Source of the DNA: Owenia fusiformis | Lineage: Eukaryota > Annelida > Polychaeta > Sabellida > Oweniidae | Assembly: GCA_903813345.2 (NCBI GenBank) | Contig: CAIIXF020000005.1 | Location: 2,234,001-2,298,000 of the forward strand | Length of the DNA: 64,000 nt | Reading direction: 5' to 3' | Shown: piece after piece, positions 24,981 to 39,071 of the stretch | How the letters are laid out: the number at the start of each line of letters is the position of its first letter | How positions within the stretch are numbered: the stretch's first letter is position 1 | Notes under the pieces: model-generated | Database searches by the model: none | Seen by the model: the letters and a program-made list of their open reading frames with translations, nothing else | What the model was told of the DNA's origin: nothing | Made by a program: the position numbers and the translations under genes

Positions 24981-26981
24981 GTAGGTACCATTAGCCTTAC
25001 CTGCATGTCCCAAAATCTTTTAGTTTTATTGATTTATTTACTTTTTGAAGAAGGATAAAACGCGGCGTTTTCAAAGGGCAACATTTAAGAATGCTGCCAA
25101 AATTGTCTAACAAACATCCGTATTATTGTGTTGGTATGGATGGCACATTTCAAGTTAAATTTCGATGATATATGTTATTAAGTCCAAACTTGGGATGCTC
25201 ACACAATTTTATTGGCAGTATTTTTGACATTGACTGAATGCATTTTTAGTTAAACACGTCGCTTTATAAATGAATTATTGGACTGAGCATGATACGTAAA
25301 ATACAGTTGGTATTTTATCAAATCATATGTGAAAACAATTTAAATATTTGTTCTGCATTGTTTTATATTTATGGTCAGTTATCACGATCGATTGACGCTA
25401 ATACACATCACAATCGCCACTGCACATGGGGGAGTAAGAGCTCGGACAATTTACGGATTAAGCCATTTTTATCAAATATTACGGCACGTGAAGCAATCAA
25501 GTCAACTTGGAACAATAGCAAGTCATTTGGAAGCAATGCTGAGCATTAACATATGCGCTTGATGGCGTTTAGCATTATTTTGTAAACTTGAATTCGAATG
25601 GTGACACTGGTGCTTTATCATATGGCGTGTCTAGCAATTGTCATCGAGGACATTCATTCTCTATTTTTGGCAGACTTGGTGTTCTAACACTGCTTATAAT
25701 AAAATTGATTTATCTTTAACAGTTCAACTTGGAAATGTTTATTAGGCGTTTGTCCTAGTTGGCCGCGTACGTAGACTGTTCCTAATTCCCCATTGTACTT
25801 TCAACAACACACATAATTAACACACCATCAACTTGACTTCACTTCTGCGTTTCACCTTTTGTTTTGTTACTTCAAACACATAGGTCATATGTCGGGAATT
25901 GGAATCTTGTTATAACCTGTATTCACGAGAAATATTGGATTATTGTGCACAGTTATAATCCACCGGCTATAGAACTTAGTTGGGGGATAATCCAATGATT
26001 TACAAAAACATTCTTAGGTGTATGTATACCCCCAGCTTAATCGGAACGTATAAAGCAATGATCGCTGATTAGATCGTGTTTTATAATGTTTGGAACTATT
26101 TGCAAATTTTAAATTAATATTGGTGAACTGGAAAGGCCCTGTGGAAATACTGTATTGGACGCTCTTAGACTGCTCAGTTAACATAAAAAATGTTTAAGGC
26201 GGTTTGAAAGATGTCACCTGTGTCGAGTGTGAGATAATCATTATTTGAAAGTGTAAAGATGTGTAAGTTTCTTCACCAATTAAGGATTGGCTTAATTGTA
26301 TAAAATATAACATATTCGATCAATTAATGTAGAAATACGATTGATGAATAATATACTCAAAGGCATATAAATTGTATACTGCTGCTGTGTAACCAATACA
26401 AATTGAACACCTTGTAAATATCATGATTCTATTTCAATGTCTTCCATATTTCAATCTTTGGAAGGAGTAAAATATATAACCAACCATCCAATCAAAACAT
26501 TTCTTTAAATTATTAAAGAATCGCATTCACATTTTAGCTAAAGTAACGTATATATTATATTTTCGGTCTTTTTGATTTTCTGAAAAGTAGATTCAGCCAT
26601 AAGGTCAATTAATTCGGTGATTTGCCGGTATTTTTGATCTGATAATTAAGGGCAGCGACTCTTTAGCATAAGTTTTTAATAACTTTTTTCATAAACTTTT
26701 TAAAAGGGATGACTAAGTTCACCTTGTCCCTGTGACAAGACATACAACACCCTAAAACAATCCTGTCTTTTTGTCGACTTATGAATAATATTTATTAAAG
26801 CTTAGAATATCAAATTTTTGTTAGAATAAGGCTCTGGTATACAAGCTATCTTTGTTTTATCAGACAAGCCTTGTTGTTTGGAGTTATTGATATCAAATGC
26901 GATTAAAACTGGATGTTATTTGGATGTAATCACACGAACCGAGCTGTATCATTCCGAGACAAGGCCCTTGTTGAGTTTAAA

Positions 26982-27036
26982 ATGGAATTTACGACGACTT
27001 TAACATGGGCTAGTAGGGACCTACCTTTAACAACAG
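26982..27036 (+). CDS. Candidate alternative first exon (18 codons plus 1 base)
   Basis: ATG in good context (A at -3, G at +4) opens MEFTTTLTWASRDLPLTT and ends at AACAG/GTACGT in phase 1. A longer in-frame version starts at 26913 but has a weak start context. It could splice in frame to 60285. No homology is known to me. Confidence 0.3.
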
Positions 27037-28379
27037 GTACGTCCATTGCTTATTGTTACAACACAACTCTTTGTGAAAATATTGAATTTCAAAAATATGT
27101 TACGTGAATTGTGGCATCGTATTTCAATTTCCAAATCGGACAAACAACTGAGCACTAAATCGAACTTTGTGAAAGTATGGCTGGAAGTCAAAGAGCTATA
27201 TGCGAACTGAATTATGACAAGTCACAAGTAGAAGAATTCGAGGGATCTGATCTGTCATTTGTGTTTGCAAATCTTGTTTTTTGTGCTCTCTCGTGGTACC
27301 AAGAAATTTGTAAATATAAATGACTTTTGGATTTCAACGTAGCATCTCATACTAAAGACCATTTTAGAATAAAAAAACAGTATTTTAAAGTTACCGTCAA
27401 TCTCTCTCAAAACATGGGCTGCCAACGTGTTCAACATGCAGAAGTTGATATAATTTACGAAGACATCGTGATGCTAGCTCTCAGCTACTTATGCCATGTG
27501 AACACGCTTATTGAAAAGTAAAATAAACTCATTTATTTATCGCATTAAGAAATGATACGACCGATTAATGATGAACAAAACTGTTTACTTTCTGTTGAAA
27601 ACATGTTCACTGTTGAACTTCTTTCAATGTGAGGGTAAAAAGTGAATTTTTAAATCATAATAACGTCTTAACTTGAGCAAAATTCAGTTCATCTGACAGT
27701 GTCTTTTGTTGGCTTAGAAAGTGACATGTCCTCCGTCAAAACAAAAAGTAATAGTTCGGTTATTACAAATACGGCCACCATTTGGACCCCATCAAAATGT
27801 TACTGACAAGAAGTGCATGTTGGCTTCATTAATACAGTAGTGATTTTCATTTTTGTTATAGATTTTGAATGAAAATAATGTGGTTATTAAAGAGAACTAA
27901 CTTTTGATGCTTTTGTATTAAGTCAGGTTTTGCCAGTGAATAAGTTTACTTATATTTTTCATTCTAAAAACTGCCGACTATGGATAAATATGGTATTATC
28001 AATATTTAGAAAATATGTGTATGAAAACATGAAAGTTACGGTTAAAAAATAGTTAATGATATATTTCCCGTTCATGCTGGGAGTTTACATTATAGCCATT
28101 GGAATTACATAAAACTTGTATTGTCCGGCTTGTATTTTCGAAAGTCGAGTTCAACAAAGATGCAAGTGCAACTTGGACACTCATGGAGGCTTAGTTATTA
28201 AGTCCGTACCTTTGGTGGCAAGCCAATGTTTTTGTGCGTTATGGTATTTTGTACACCAACACACTGTAAGGATGCTATATGGGCCGTTCAGTTGAATGTA
28301 CATAAGAATGTAAAAGTAAACCCTGTATTGGTGCATGTTATAATGGTTGCATGGCGAACTATATAACCAGCCTATAAAA

Positions 28380-28419
28380 ATGGATTACATCAGAAGATCG
28401 AAGATATTAAATAAGATAG
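28380..28419 (+). CDS. Candidate alternative first exon (13 codons plus 1 base)
   Basis: ATG in good context (A at -3, G at +4) opens the basic peptide MDYIRRSKILNKI and ends at GATAG/GTATGT in phase 1, compatible with 60285. An upstream out-of-frame ATG at 28351 terminates right before this ATG. AT-rich TATA-like stretches lie within 30 bases upstream, which may be too close for a promoter of this exon. Confidence 0.33.
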
Positions 28420-29200
28420 GTATGTGGGATTCATTTTGTATTGTTACTTATAGTTAAATATGATTTGGATTGAATTCTTAAGATTGCTCAATCATATATT
28501 TAGGCTAATCCCCTTGTTTGTAGGAACCCTAACACCCACAATAGACTTACCGATGACTTAAAAGGAGCACCAAATGATGAGAGTGAATGGTGAAAATTGT
28601 CTCTTTGTCAAATATTACTTTCTCACAACATGCGCTGCCATGCCTTTTTTCGAAAAAATTACGAGTCCTGACATACATATAGTATTCACGTTGTGTCACC
28701 TCAAGGTTCTTGTAGTTTGACATGGGCAGAATATTGCAGTTTGGCACTGAAAATCCTCAAAAGGGACATGTACCAGTATATTGCTTCCAAAGCCTTCCAA
28801 AACTGTTACCAGTAACCTTTTGTGGACTTTCACCACTTTCGCAATACGAGAGTCTCATATAGTTTTTTTGCATTTTACATTTTCAGAAGCAAAATAAGAT
28901 ATGTTAACCACTAACTCTCTATGATATTTCTTTCATAACTCCGGATTTATAAATAATAGGATTTGTGACAAGTGACACGACATGATTCATACGTATATAC
29001 GAGTTAGGGAAAGGCCATCGTACAATACATGCTGGTAGCATTTTTACCATTAAATATTCAGTAGCTATGTGAAACATGTGAAATAAATATGTAAAATAAA
29101 TAGCATTTCTCTATCAGATAAGTTGAGATAACTAATGATGGTGACTTGCAGATCTGTCTAGATGATAACAAGGTGATGTGCTAAAATTCATACCTAAAGA

Positions 29201-29766
29201 TACGAGGGGTGATCAAAAAGTAATGGACATTTTTACACTGACACTTTCAATTTAACTTAAATTTCAACCCTGATAATTTGGACACAAAATATCTGATACT
29301 TTTGTATATATCTTTATTTTTTCTCTTAAGGTACTTTCAGAAATCCACGTAGAATGAAATCAAAGTATGATGTGAAGTGTACATATTTTATATGCCAATA
29401 TTGGCCATGGTGTGGCATGTATTGAAAGCACTTCATGATTTCAATTTAACGAATATGGTTACCATTTCTCCATTCAATTGAATTAATTTGTCATCCTTGG
29501 AATTAAAAACAATCATATAGCCAACTAAACAGGGTTAGGTCTGGACTGTAAGCTAATGTATGCAAATCGGCCTTGGCCAGGGTCCATCTATGTTGAAGGC
29601 TAGAGATTATTTATTCCGAATCAGTCTGGAATTTAAGAGAAAACTCTGTGAAACATTGATTGGTCGCAGAAACCATATCTAAACATAATAAAGAAGATAT
29701 GTCACATTACCAAATTATTTTGACAGGAGAAGCATTTGTGCGTTTATTTCTTGATCACTCTTCGTA
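29201..29766. mobile_element. Mariner-like non-autonomous element (about 566 bp)
   Basis: The left end TACGAGGGGTGATCAA and the right end TTGATCACTCTTCGTA are near-perfect inverted repeats of the classic mariner GAGGGGTGATCAAAAAGTAAT type, with TA at both borders. The interior has stops in all frames and no transposase motifs, so it is a deleted or MITE-like copy. Confidence 0.65.
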
Positions 29767-32305
29767 CATCTAGATTTTTCCTTTAAATACAATAATAAAC
29801 TACTTTGTATCATTGAATCACCCCATCTACTTCACGCGGCAATTTTTAATAGAACTATCGATATCCTTCAATAGCATATAATTGACTTAAGATATTTGAG
29901 GATGATAAAAGGCACATCGGTTCAAATATGGATGCTGAATCAGATTTTTCAGCACTCATATCTTTAATTTTTATGCCGAGGCTCGTAGTTATTAGCAGGA
30001 TATTTTTCAATGTTTATCTATTAAGGTAATCCATCCAGTCTGTTCGATCACGATGACCAGACGGACATTTGACTCATTATCCTTCTAAACATTGTTTCAA
30101 CACTACAGGAAAACGACGGGTGAATCCGTAAAGGCCGTTTGAAACCTCGATTGAATTGGCAACATATATGTTTATCTCCACAGTTACCATTACTCAAACT
30201 CAAACTCTTTTGTTATAACAACAAATAACATAAATAGGTCAGAAATATTTCTCATGATCTCATTTGTATTTTTTTATTCAAAAAACATATCAAATACAGT
30301 AACTTAAATCATCCATCAATTTTTCTTTTAAAACTTTTTGAATTCAATGTAACATAATTCTTATCTATTATTTAAAAAACTCGTGAGTCTCGACGTGTGT
30401 TTTATAAATGATAACATTTTGTTTTGCAATTTACAAAGTTCAGAATTGTTTTTTGCAATTGCTTTAACATGCTTATTCTTTGAAATAAAAAAATTATAGA
30501 AAAAAAAAAAAAAGTTCAGAATTCACTCAAAACTTTTTGCTGATTAAGTACGATTTCTTGTTTTTGCTACATTTTTAGTAGAGTTTTTAGTTTTTAAATA
30601 AAGGGGCAATTTCAATCTGATTTATCAGAGTTGCTTTTATTTATCTAAAACTGTGGATTCCACAATGGAGTAATTCAGTGCTATAAAGTCACGACTTATA
30701 TTCTAACATTGTCCACTGTCATAAAATTGCCCCTGGGAAAGGTTTTAAATCACGCTTTAAAAAAGGAAGTGTTACCATGAGTTATCTAAAATTTGGAACG
30801 ATAGTAGCAGTTAACGTTTAAAAATATCGAAACGTGATTTTATTGACTTGAGTCATGTTATTGCTACACGATACTTCAGTGTTTAAAAGAGGGCGCTCTT
30901 CTTCATCAAAATTAGTCAAATGCATATAATCCCCTAACGAACATTACTAACACTACCATTGGGTACTATCATATTATGTACGTCTTTTCAACAGACCGTG
31001 GGAAAAGATGGATTCTGAGGTAAAGGTGAACAAGTATATGAGAATACAGGTGTAAAAGGGTAGGTGGTCCTATCAAATTTGGGTCCTACTCTCTATTGAT
31101 TTATATGGTGACCTAATTACAATTATTTTCCTTATTATTTATACACTGTCAGGGCCAGTAAGGGCCGTAAGGAAAGGGGACCATAATCCCCAGGGGACCA
31201 TAATTTATTTTATACCGGTAGTAGAACGCTTTCTCTGTATATTAAAGAGCCTTGAATCATACACGATGGATATGATTTGCAGTATACTAGAATGCATTTA
31301 GTAATATAAAATGAAAATATATCGAGATCTGGCCAGTAAAGAAGTCAGGATGAATGATAATGATAATGAAGTATCGAATGAGATAGCTGACGACTATGAC
31401 AACATTAAACAATATACTATATAAATATAGAAAAGTTTATTGTATTCGCAGTTGTCAGCTCATAATACACAGGTTCTAGATTTTTTTCAACTAAAACTTT
31501 AGATTAAAATTGAAATTTTATATATTGCTTTTAAATCAAAGGTAATTGAAGGTTCTCAGAATTCTTTAAGGCTAACGTTTTTACCTCCGCCAAAGAATGA
31601 CAAAAGTCAAATATATAACAATCATGACAATGGTACGTTATAAAAATTCGTTGATTAAAGTTTTCAGCAAATTTGTACCATGGATTAGATTAAACAGGTG
31701 GTTTTTATTTTGTGTTTGTAATCATCATTTAATTTTATGAACATTTGACAAAGATAGTGAGCCATTTCATTCTGTCAAAGTTACTAAAGAAGATAAAGTT
31801 GTGAAATATTTCACAAGGTCACTTATGATAAAGTCCGATTTCGGATGCTACAATCGTCACGTCCGTATCATAACAATCCCATTATAAATAATGTCGGATA
31901 AGAAGGTTTATTATTTTAATCAGAGCTAGTGACATTTGATACGATAGTGCGGATTAGCTTCTGGAACCTGATTGTCTAAATCTATTGATCGTAGATTCGT
32001 AGCTAGGTCCACATCGTACTTCTAAGCTCCGGTTGAGCGGTAATTAACTAAAAGCTTTTTAGAAGGTTCATTAGGACCAGGAGCGTCACGAGATAGTGAG
32101 GATGAATATTATGATAAATCTGACTAAAGGTGAACTAATTGACTATAGAAAAGACATAGTATCAGGCTATAGGTGTTTTATAGATAATCAAAGAAAGTAG
32201 AGTAATAAATAGATGTATCATCATTTGGCCTACAGATGTATTTATGCTTAGCGATACTCAGTTACATGAACTTTCTCTTTACCTTTTAGCTTTTCATTTT
32301 GTATG
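29767..32305. other. Non-coding intronic stretch
   Basis: AT-rich DNA with no credible reading frame. It contains a 16-base A run near 30499 and the possible short inverted-repeat element at 30602-30735; nothing else was recognised. Confidence 0.5.
30602..30735. repeat. Short inverted-repeat element (about 134 bp)
   Basis: AGGGGCAATTT near 30604 is matched in inverse orientation by AAATTGCCCCT near 30724-30735. With only about 11 bases of terminal repeat, this could be a tiny MITE or chance. Confidence 0.3.
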
Positions 32306-32470
32306 TCATCACTTTGCTTTTGACCTCTTGCGACCTGATCTTGATGTTAACCTTTATGTGACCTCACGTAACTTATGACCTTGTATGACCTCACTTAACG
32401 TTTGATCGTGTATGACCCCACTTAACTTTTGACCTTGTATGACCTCATTTTACTGTTAACCTTATGCAGA
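32306..32470. repeat. 27-bp tandem repeat rich in TGACCT (inverse AGGTCA) half-sites
   Basis: Units starting with TGACCT (one TGACCC) lie at 32359, 32386, 32413 and 32440, exactly 27 bases apart, with degenerate copies upstream. Pairs at 32376/32386 and 32430/32440 form direct repeats with a 4-base spacer (DR4). AGGTCA is the nuclear-receptor half-site; function here is inference. Confidence 0.75.
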
Positions 32471-32962
32471 GGCATGTAAAATTGAATAAATATTTTAATT
32501 AAGCCTCGGCTTTGTCTGACCTAATTTTGCTTTTTACCTTATACAAACTAGCATTTTAACATACTCCCAACTTTTAACGTTTATTTCCGTTTATCTCAAA
32601 ATGTATTTTTATATATTCATATTTTTCCATCGTTGCTCCGATTTTTCGTTTTGATATATTGTTCGCTGTATTCTGAAAGGAATGTATGACAATAAGGCCG
32701 TTGACTCATGTGTTGTGTTATGCACTATGCGATCCAGGTATATTATAATACAAACCTCGCAACATTTCATATAATCCATACTCAATAATCCAGATTAAAA
32801 ACATATATATCGTTTATTTTCCAAATACAACTGGAGAACTACATACTTCCTAAACAATAGAAATTGCAACGAGTAGGTAAGTCACATAATTCAATATATA
32901 CTTTAACAATTATATTATGATGACAATTCTGCGAAATTTCACGATGGAAATTGTAGTTTTTT

Positions 32963-33098
32963 AAACATTTTGTTAGTCTTGCTCAAAGACTGTATCCACC
33001 CCCGTCACCTTCACTCTCTTTACCTGGCAATATAAAGAGAGAGAAGGATAAAGGGGGGGGGGAGTACAGGGTGTTTTAAGCAAGACTAACATTTTGTC
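32963..33098. mobile_element. Small foldback element with CT/GA-rich stem
   Basis: ACATTTTGTTAGTCTTGCT on the left is matched by the inverse of AGCAAGACTAACATTTTGT on the right. The inner part continues the pairing with CCCCC...CACTCTCTTT against AAAGAGAGAG...GGGGGGGGGG. The whole region can form one hairpin of about 135 bases. Confidence 0.6.
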
Positions 33099-33740
33099 GT
33101 CACATGAGGAATAGGTCAAGACTCTTTAATGAGACAGTTTGACTGTATAGTAAATCTCCTGTGGGAGAGAAGTGGGACGTTCTATTTCATGGTGGGTTCG
33201 ATTGTCCTGAGTAACAGCAAAAGCATCTTAAGTTAGCGTGAAATGATTTGGCATGGTCACCAAACGTAAATGTTATTCTTAATAAACGAAACCTGTAGAA
33301 ACATTTTTATTAAAGGTAAACAAATGGATCGATGTTCAAACGTGTCTCACGACCTTCATGGAAATTTTTTCTCATGCTCGCCCTGAATAACTTGCAACTA
33401 CCAATCGGCATCACATTGCTAAACAAGAATCGTAATTAATACAAAAAATGTGTTGCGTCGGTGTATATAGGCGAGGAATTGTAGACGTAGCACGTATCGA
33501 TAAAAAGCAGTTTCAGGATCGATTTCAGTTAAGGTTGGGGTCAGAATATAATTCTGCATCCTGCCAATTGATAAACTTATCGATTTTTTTTTTATAATAT
33601 CACACTTTTTAACTACATGTATTATTTGTTCCAACAATTAATGCCTCTAAAAATGAGATAAATTATCAATTGTAACTTAGTGTGACTTCTGTTAGCTCGG
33701 ATGATTTTAGTTTCATATGGTATGTAAAAAAGTCATATAG

Positions 33741-34485
33741 GGCCACTCCAAGATCTAGACTATTGAGGCAATGAAAGGTCAATTCAAGGTAGACATCACT
33801 GAGGTCACTAAGGGTCACTCCAAAGTCGATACTATAAGGTCATGAACGTTTATCTGATGTGTACATCATCGAGGTCATGAAGGACTAATTCAAGGTCGAT
33901 AGCACTGAGATCGTGAATGGATTATCCAAATTCGACACAATTTAGATAATAAAAGATCAATGAAGGACTGCACTATTGAACGGTCAACCCAAGCTAAACA
34001 CTATGGAGTTCATAAAGAGTTTATTCAAGATTGACACTGTTGAGGTCACGAAGGGTTTATGTATGGTCGATACTATTGATTTCAAGAGGGGCAAGTTCGA
34101 GGTGAAAACTTTGAGGCAATGAATCGTCAATTCAAGGTCGACACTATTGAGGTCACGAAGGTCGACACTATCGAGGTCATGAAAGGCTTATTCAATGTCG
34201 ACACTACTGAAGGAATGAATGGTCGATCCAACGTCGACGTTGATACGAAGTCGAGGTCGTCGAGGTCGAACTCATGAAGAATTAATCCGAGATCCACACT
34301 GTTGATGAGGAAGTGAACGTGCAATCAAATGTCAACAGTATTGATGATCATGAGTTCATGCAGGATCAATCCAAGGTCAATACTAGAAGGGACAATCGAT
34401 TATCTATATTAATAAGGCCATTGGGGGTCAATTCAAGGTCGGAACTGTTGACGTCATGAAGGGTAAACATTATTGAGGTCATGTA
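33741..34485. repeat. Degenerate 36-bp tandem repeat rich in AGGTCA half-sites
   Basis: The consensus unit is close to GACACTATTG-AGGTCATGAAGGGTCAATTCAAGGTC, repeated about 20 times with heavy divergence. The best-preserved copies are at about 34120-34240. Many units contain AGGTCA or TCAAGGTC. The orientation is opposite to the array at 32306-32470. Open frames across it (for example minus strand 34127-34324) are by-products of the period being a multiple of three. Confidence 0.75.
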
Positions 34486-37400
34486 TAACTTAAATGAATT
34501 AAATTCAAAATAAGTTGATAAAAAATGAACTAATTTCTTAGTCTGATAAAGAAAACAATGTGGTGAAGCCGTGAGCCCTGAAGTTCATTTAAGGTCGAAG
34601 GAATGATAGCCAGACGTGTTGTTATGGATTCATTATGAGATTTTTGTAGCATATCGACTTTGACATTGCAATACCATGAGTTGTTTGAATAACTGTGAAT
34701 AGACGAACATATTGTTCACAAAGCTAAATTGAAGATGATCTTGGGTAATTAACTTATTGTCGTCTCCATCTTCCTTACATATTTGGTTACTTAAATTACA
34801 ATCTAGAAAATGTCGATATGAAATAAACTAAAGTTCATATGTTGACATTGATTGAATACATACAAAGAAAGTTTTTTTCAACAACGTATTAGGTTACAAG
34901 TCGATTATAATATGATTAATTACAATGCCGGAATTTAACGATTTCCAAACAAATATCTTTTATTTATTTTTTCTTCTATTTATTCGTATTTGTCACTGGC
35001 GGATCTGGGGTAAGTGGCTTGTGTTTCATTTAATGATAAAACGCCTTTTTGGGCCTAATTTTCAAAAGTAGGCCGCAATTTTTGAAATATGGGTTTGTTT
35101 TTGAAATTTTTGGAAAAAAGTTGCATCATATCATAAAGGGGTTTAAATCTGACTCCTTTATTTACTGCGAGGAGGAGAAAAAAGACTAGAACATGGACGT
35201 CCATCCACATTGCAGTACCACATCATATAAGTACATTCATTGGAATGATGCGGCTGAAAAACTAATTATTTCCCGATCAGTATTATGGATCGTTTTTATT
35301 AAACTAACCGAATGTATCCAATCCATCAATAAGGATGAATTCTCCTAATTGCCCAGAGATATGGATACTCATGCAGCCAGTTTGTCACAATCAATTTTCT
35401 ACCTCTGGTCCTGGGGAATTGAGTTTTTATAATTACCAATAAAGGAGACGACCGTTCAAATGGAATACATCTTTCAGAATGAGTTGACCACTATCGTTTG
35501 GAGTAGGAGAGTGAAAACAGAGACGTTCACACCACATCAAACTTGCTATCTCTTTATTAGGGATGCTGTCAAATGACGTCATTGTTGGATTAAACAAACA
35601 TATTAATTAGTTACTTTAGTATCGTCATTAAATTGACTGCAGACGCAATATAACGACGTCAAGACTGATAGAAGGATGTACGAAACGTTATGGACTCTAG
35701 GCACGCATATGGTGATCTTACAATGTTGACTGATACGAGAGGGAGCCGTATATCAATATTTATGGTGACAATACAAAGTTTGGGCAATATAAAATTACAG
35801 ATAATCCTGGAGTATCAGTCTAGTGTTGCGATCTACCATTTTATAATCATTGTATACATGAAATTGGCACCTCTATGTTGCGTTGGTTTGTTTGTGTATC
35901 ATCACTAGTATTGTGTACGCGGGATAATGTTGTGTAAATACAACTTGCAACAAACACTATTACAAAAGTATTAACTCCATAAATTGTACTGATATTTGCC
36001 GAGATGACAAGTTTACCAGCACTTATATTTATAAAGCCTAAGTATCAATACAATCCTATAAACTTATAACAATAATAAACTACTCCACTCAATATTGATT
36101 TCAAGTTCATTTACGAGCTCAACATGAAACAATTTTTCTCATGGTCAACCATCTCTTTGTGGTCTCTCTTTACCCCTTGGTACGACTTAACGCAAAAGTT
36201 ATGTTTATCAGATATGTTTAAAAGCAATAAATACCATGTCAGTGTATCTCAGATGGCACACAAGGACCAGCTTGAATATCTTAAACATTCTTTAGTTATG
36301 ATTTGAAATCTACATCAAGAGAGAGCTAGCCTGAGATGTCCATATAGCATGCGAAACATCTTATAGGTACACACAAAAAATGAACGCAATAATGTGTATC
36401 GTTTTTATTGAATACTGTAACCATAGACTTTAAGCATTTACAAAATATGTGTGCAAAAAATGATGTACATTTAACTGCTGATGTATATGGGGTTCTCAGT
36501 GAAACGGAAGGAAGGTCCGGTAAATGCATGCTCGTCTATGTAACACGGTGTTCTAGAGAGTTCAAACGGGGTAAGAGTGAATACCTGAAAGCAATATTAT
36601 ACAAGTAAGCAACAAATAAGTGGACGTCGCGATACCAATCCAATTATTACCTGCATAATCCAATGAATACTGATGCACATCGGCCAATTTCTTATAGATT
36701 GACTGAACGCACTATCGTCCATAGGACATTGTCTACGGATGATGCGCAAATATTCGCAAAATACACAGGCAAAATATATTTCCGGATTAAATCTTAACAT
36801 ATAAACGGATTTATGATTGATGTTAGATTATATGCCGTGCTGTTTGACATCGACAATCAAAAATCCAGGGCTGAAAAGAAGCTATTAAGACATACTGGTT
36901 AAAGGAACAGCTGAAGGACTAACGCCGAAAGTGATCAGCGAAAGACGCTGGCAGATCAGCACAGAAAAGTGCTTAAACAATTTGTTAACACCTTCCTCTT
37001 TGGATTAATGGGAAGCAGAGGTTTGAGTAATAAATATTGGCTCAGAAGAATAGAGCAAGTATATGGATGCTATAGATCGGACATTGATCAGTCAGTAACC
37101 AACTAGAGTTCTGCAAAGAATAAGGAACAGTAATTGCCAAATGCCTAATCTCAACCTGGGTTCCAAAAATATATTTACATGAGAGTTAGAATTGCGATTG
37201 TAGATGCTTAAAGGTGTGCTCTGCGATGAGGCTGGCGAACAGTGACTGATGAGTAGAACAACGAACGAGATTACTTTCTATTCGGTAAAAGTTAATATGA
37301 GAATATGCAATCAAACTTCTTTCGATTTACGTTCTTCGCGATAGTAAAACTCAATCGGACGAATTGGAGATTCATCGCCGGATCATCAAGTTTGATTTCT

Positions 37401-37590
37401 CAACGTTTCTTTAGATCACAAACGGAACGTTAGGAATACGAGATATCATAGTATTTCTTTTGATTGAAAAGTTTCTTTAGAAAATTGACAGATTGTCAAA
37501 GCAAATGGATATTATTCAACTGTAATACAAAGCCCAGTTAAGGATAAAATAGGAATATTTGGTACTTCAAATATTTGACAAAATTGCAAA
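34486..37590. other. Non-coding intronic stretch
   Basis: No convincing exon, repeat or RNA gene was seen. Short open frames at 35690, 36124 and 36408 lack donors, coding-like composition or recognisable motifs. Confidence 0.5.
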
Positions 37591-37654
37591 ATGTCAGATT
37601 TTAAATTGATGTCGCTGTTACGAAGATGGAGTTATGAGCCGTCGATGCATCAAC
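37591..37654 (+). CDS. Candidate alternative first exon (21 codons plus 1 base)
   Basis: ATG with A at -3 opens the basic peptide MSDFKLMSLLRRWSYEPSM (then HQ) and ends at a perfect GTAAGT donor at 37655 in phase 1. Joined to 60285 the split codon would be Arg, as for the 23213 exon. This has one of the best donors of the candidate set. Chance cannot be excluded. Confidence 0.42.
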
Positions 37655-39071
37655 GTAAGTCAGCTTATTATTTATGTCAGGTTTTTATGATTGATGTCAG
37701 GTTTTATTATTAATATTACATACTAGTAGTTAAACGAATTTGCGTTACCGAAATACCTTGGATTTCTATCCAGCTCTTCTGCTAGATGTTTATAAATATA
37801 TTAAGCGCGGGTGCCAAAAGGGAAAACATAAAAAAGTATATAACAAAACACTATATGCAAAAGAAACTCAAGAAAGTTGTAAACCATCAGGAAAAAGAAT
37901 CCCTTATATCCCAAACTATAAACTAACCCACAAACACCACTTCCCCAGGGGCTAATAATCCAAATTTCATAATCCAAAATCTTCAAAACAATGCGTTTAA
38001 AAGATAGGCTTGCTGTTTTACTGTTGTATATAGTAGCTGACTTGTATCTTTGTTTCTTCTGTACGCCAGGTGATGAATGGCACTTGTACATGTACCTGTT
38101 GGCGAGAGGGATACATTACAACATTCATCTCAAATATACATTAATCATATCAACATCTCTCCTCACTTGAAAAATGATATTCGTGTGTAGCATAACTCTT
38201 CTTGTTAACTCCTATAGAAACCATGACAACGTATCTCGTACATGAATAGCCGGGAGCTATACATGTACTCGCGATATTAATATATTTTGAAAGATCAAAG
38301 CTATAATTATTTTTTATATCATGTATTGATTGAGTCCAATAAGCTTTGTATCAATTCCACCTGTATCGCACCTAACAATTTAACCTTTGCTTTTTGTAAA
38401 CTCTGACAAGGATCACTCAATACAGTGGTCGATAGGGATAATTGTTACTAGATCTGGTAGGTCAATCGGTCGATCTGTTTTAGGGATATTATTGATTGTC
38501 GAATACACCTGGATTTGGTAGTACATTGACCGTGATGCCTATTGTTCTCTGTAATGGTGTTGGGAATGCGTTGGGAACGCCACCAACTGCAGATGAGCAG
38601 GATGCTCTGATTCGATAAAATACAATTTAATTGCTATGTGTTGTATGTAGACAGATTAAGGATTTTCATTGTAAGTCATGATGAAGGTCAAGGATCAGCA
38701 TGCGTTTTCAAGGTGAAGGCTTTAGTTTGTACAAAATGGTGTATTATTAAAATGTGTGTAAGGGGTCCTGTCCAAAGTATTAAAGTAATACAGTCAGCAA
38801 TAAGTTCAAGAAGTTGGAAAAGCGTTTTTCATTGAAACCAATTCTTGCAGTTTATTTATAAGGCCCACGTATGAAAGAAATCACATCAATTTTGTTTCAT
38901 TACAGTTCAATATTTAAATGTATTGAATATTAAAAAGGTGATTTAGTATCTTACCACGCAACATCATTTAAATAAATTTAAATAATCAATTTATTCACAA
39001 TATTTCTTGTTTTGTTTCATGTCATGATAACCTTTTGAGGTCACGTGGGTATATGAGAAATTATTGTTATA

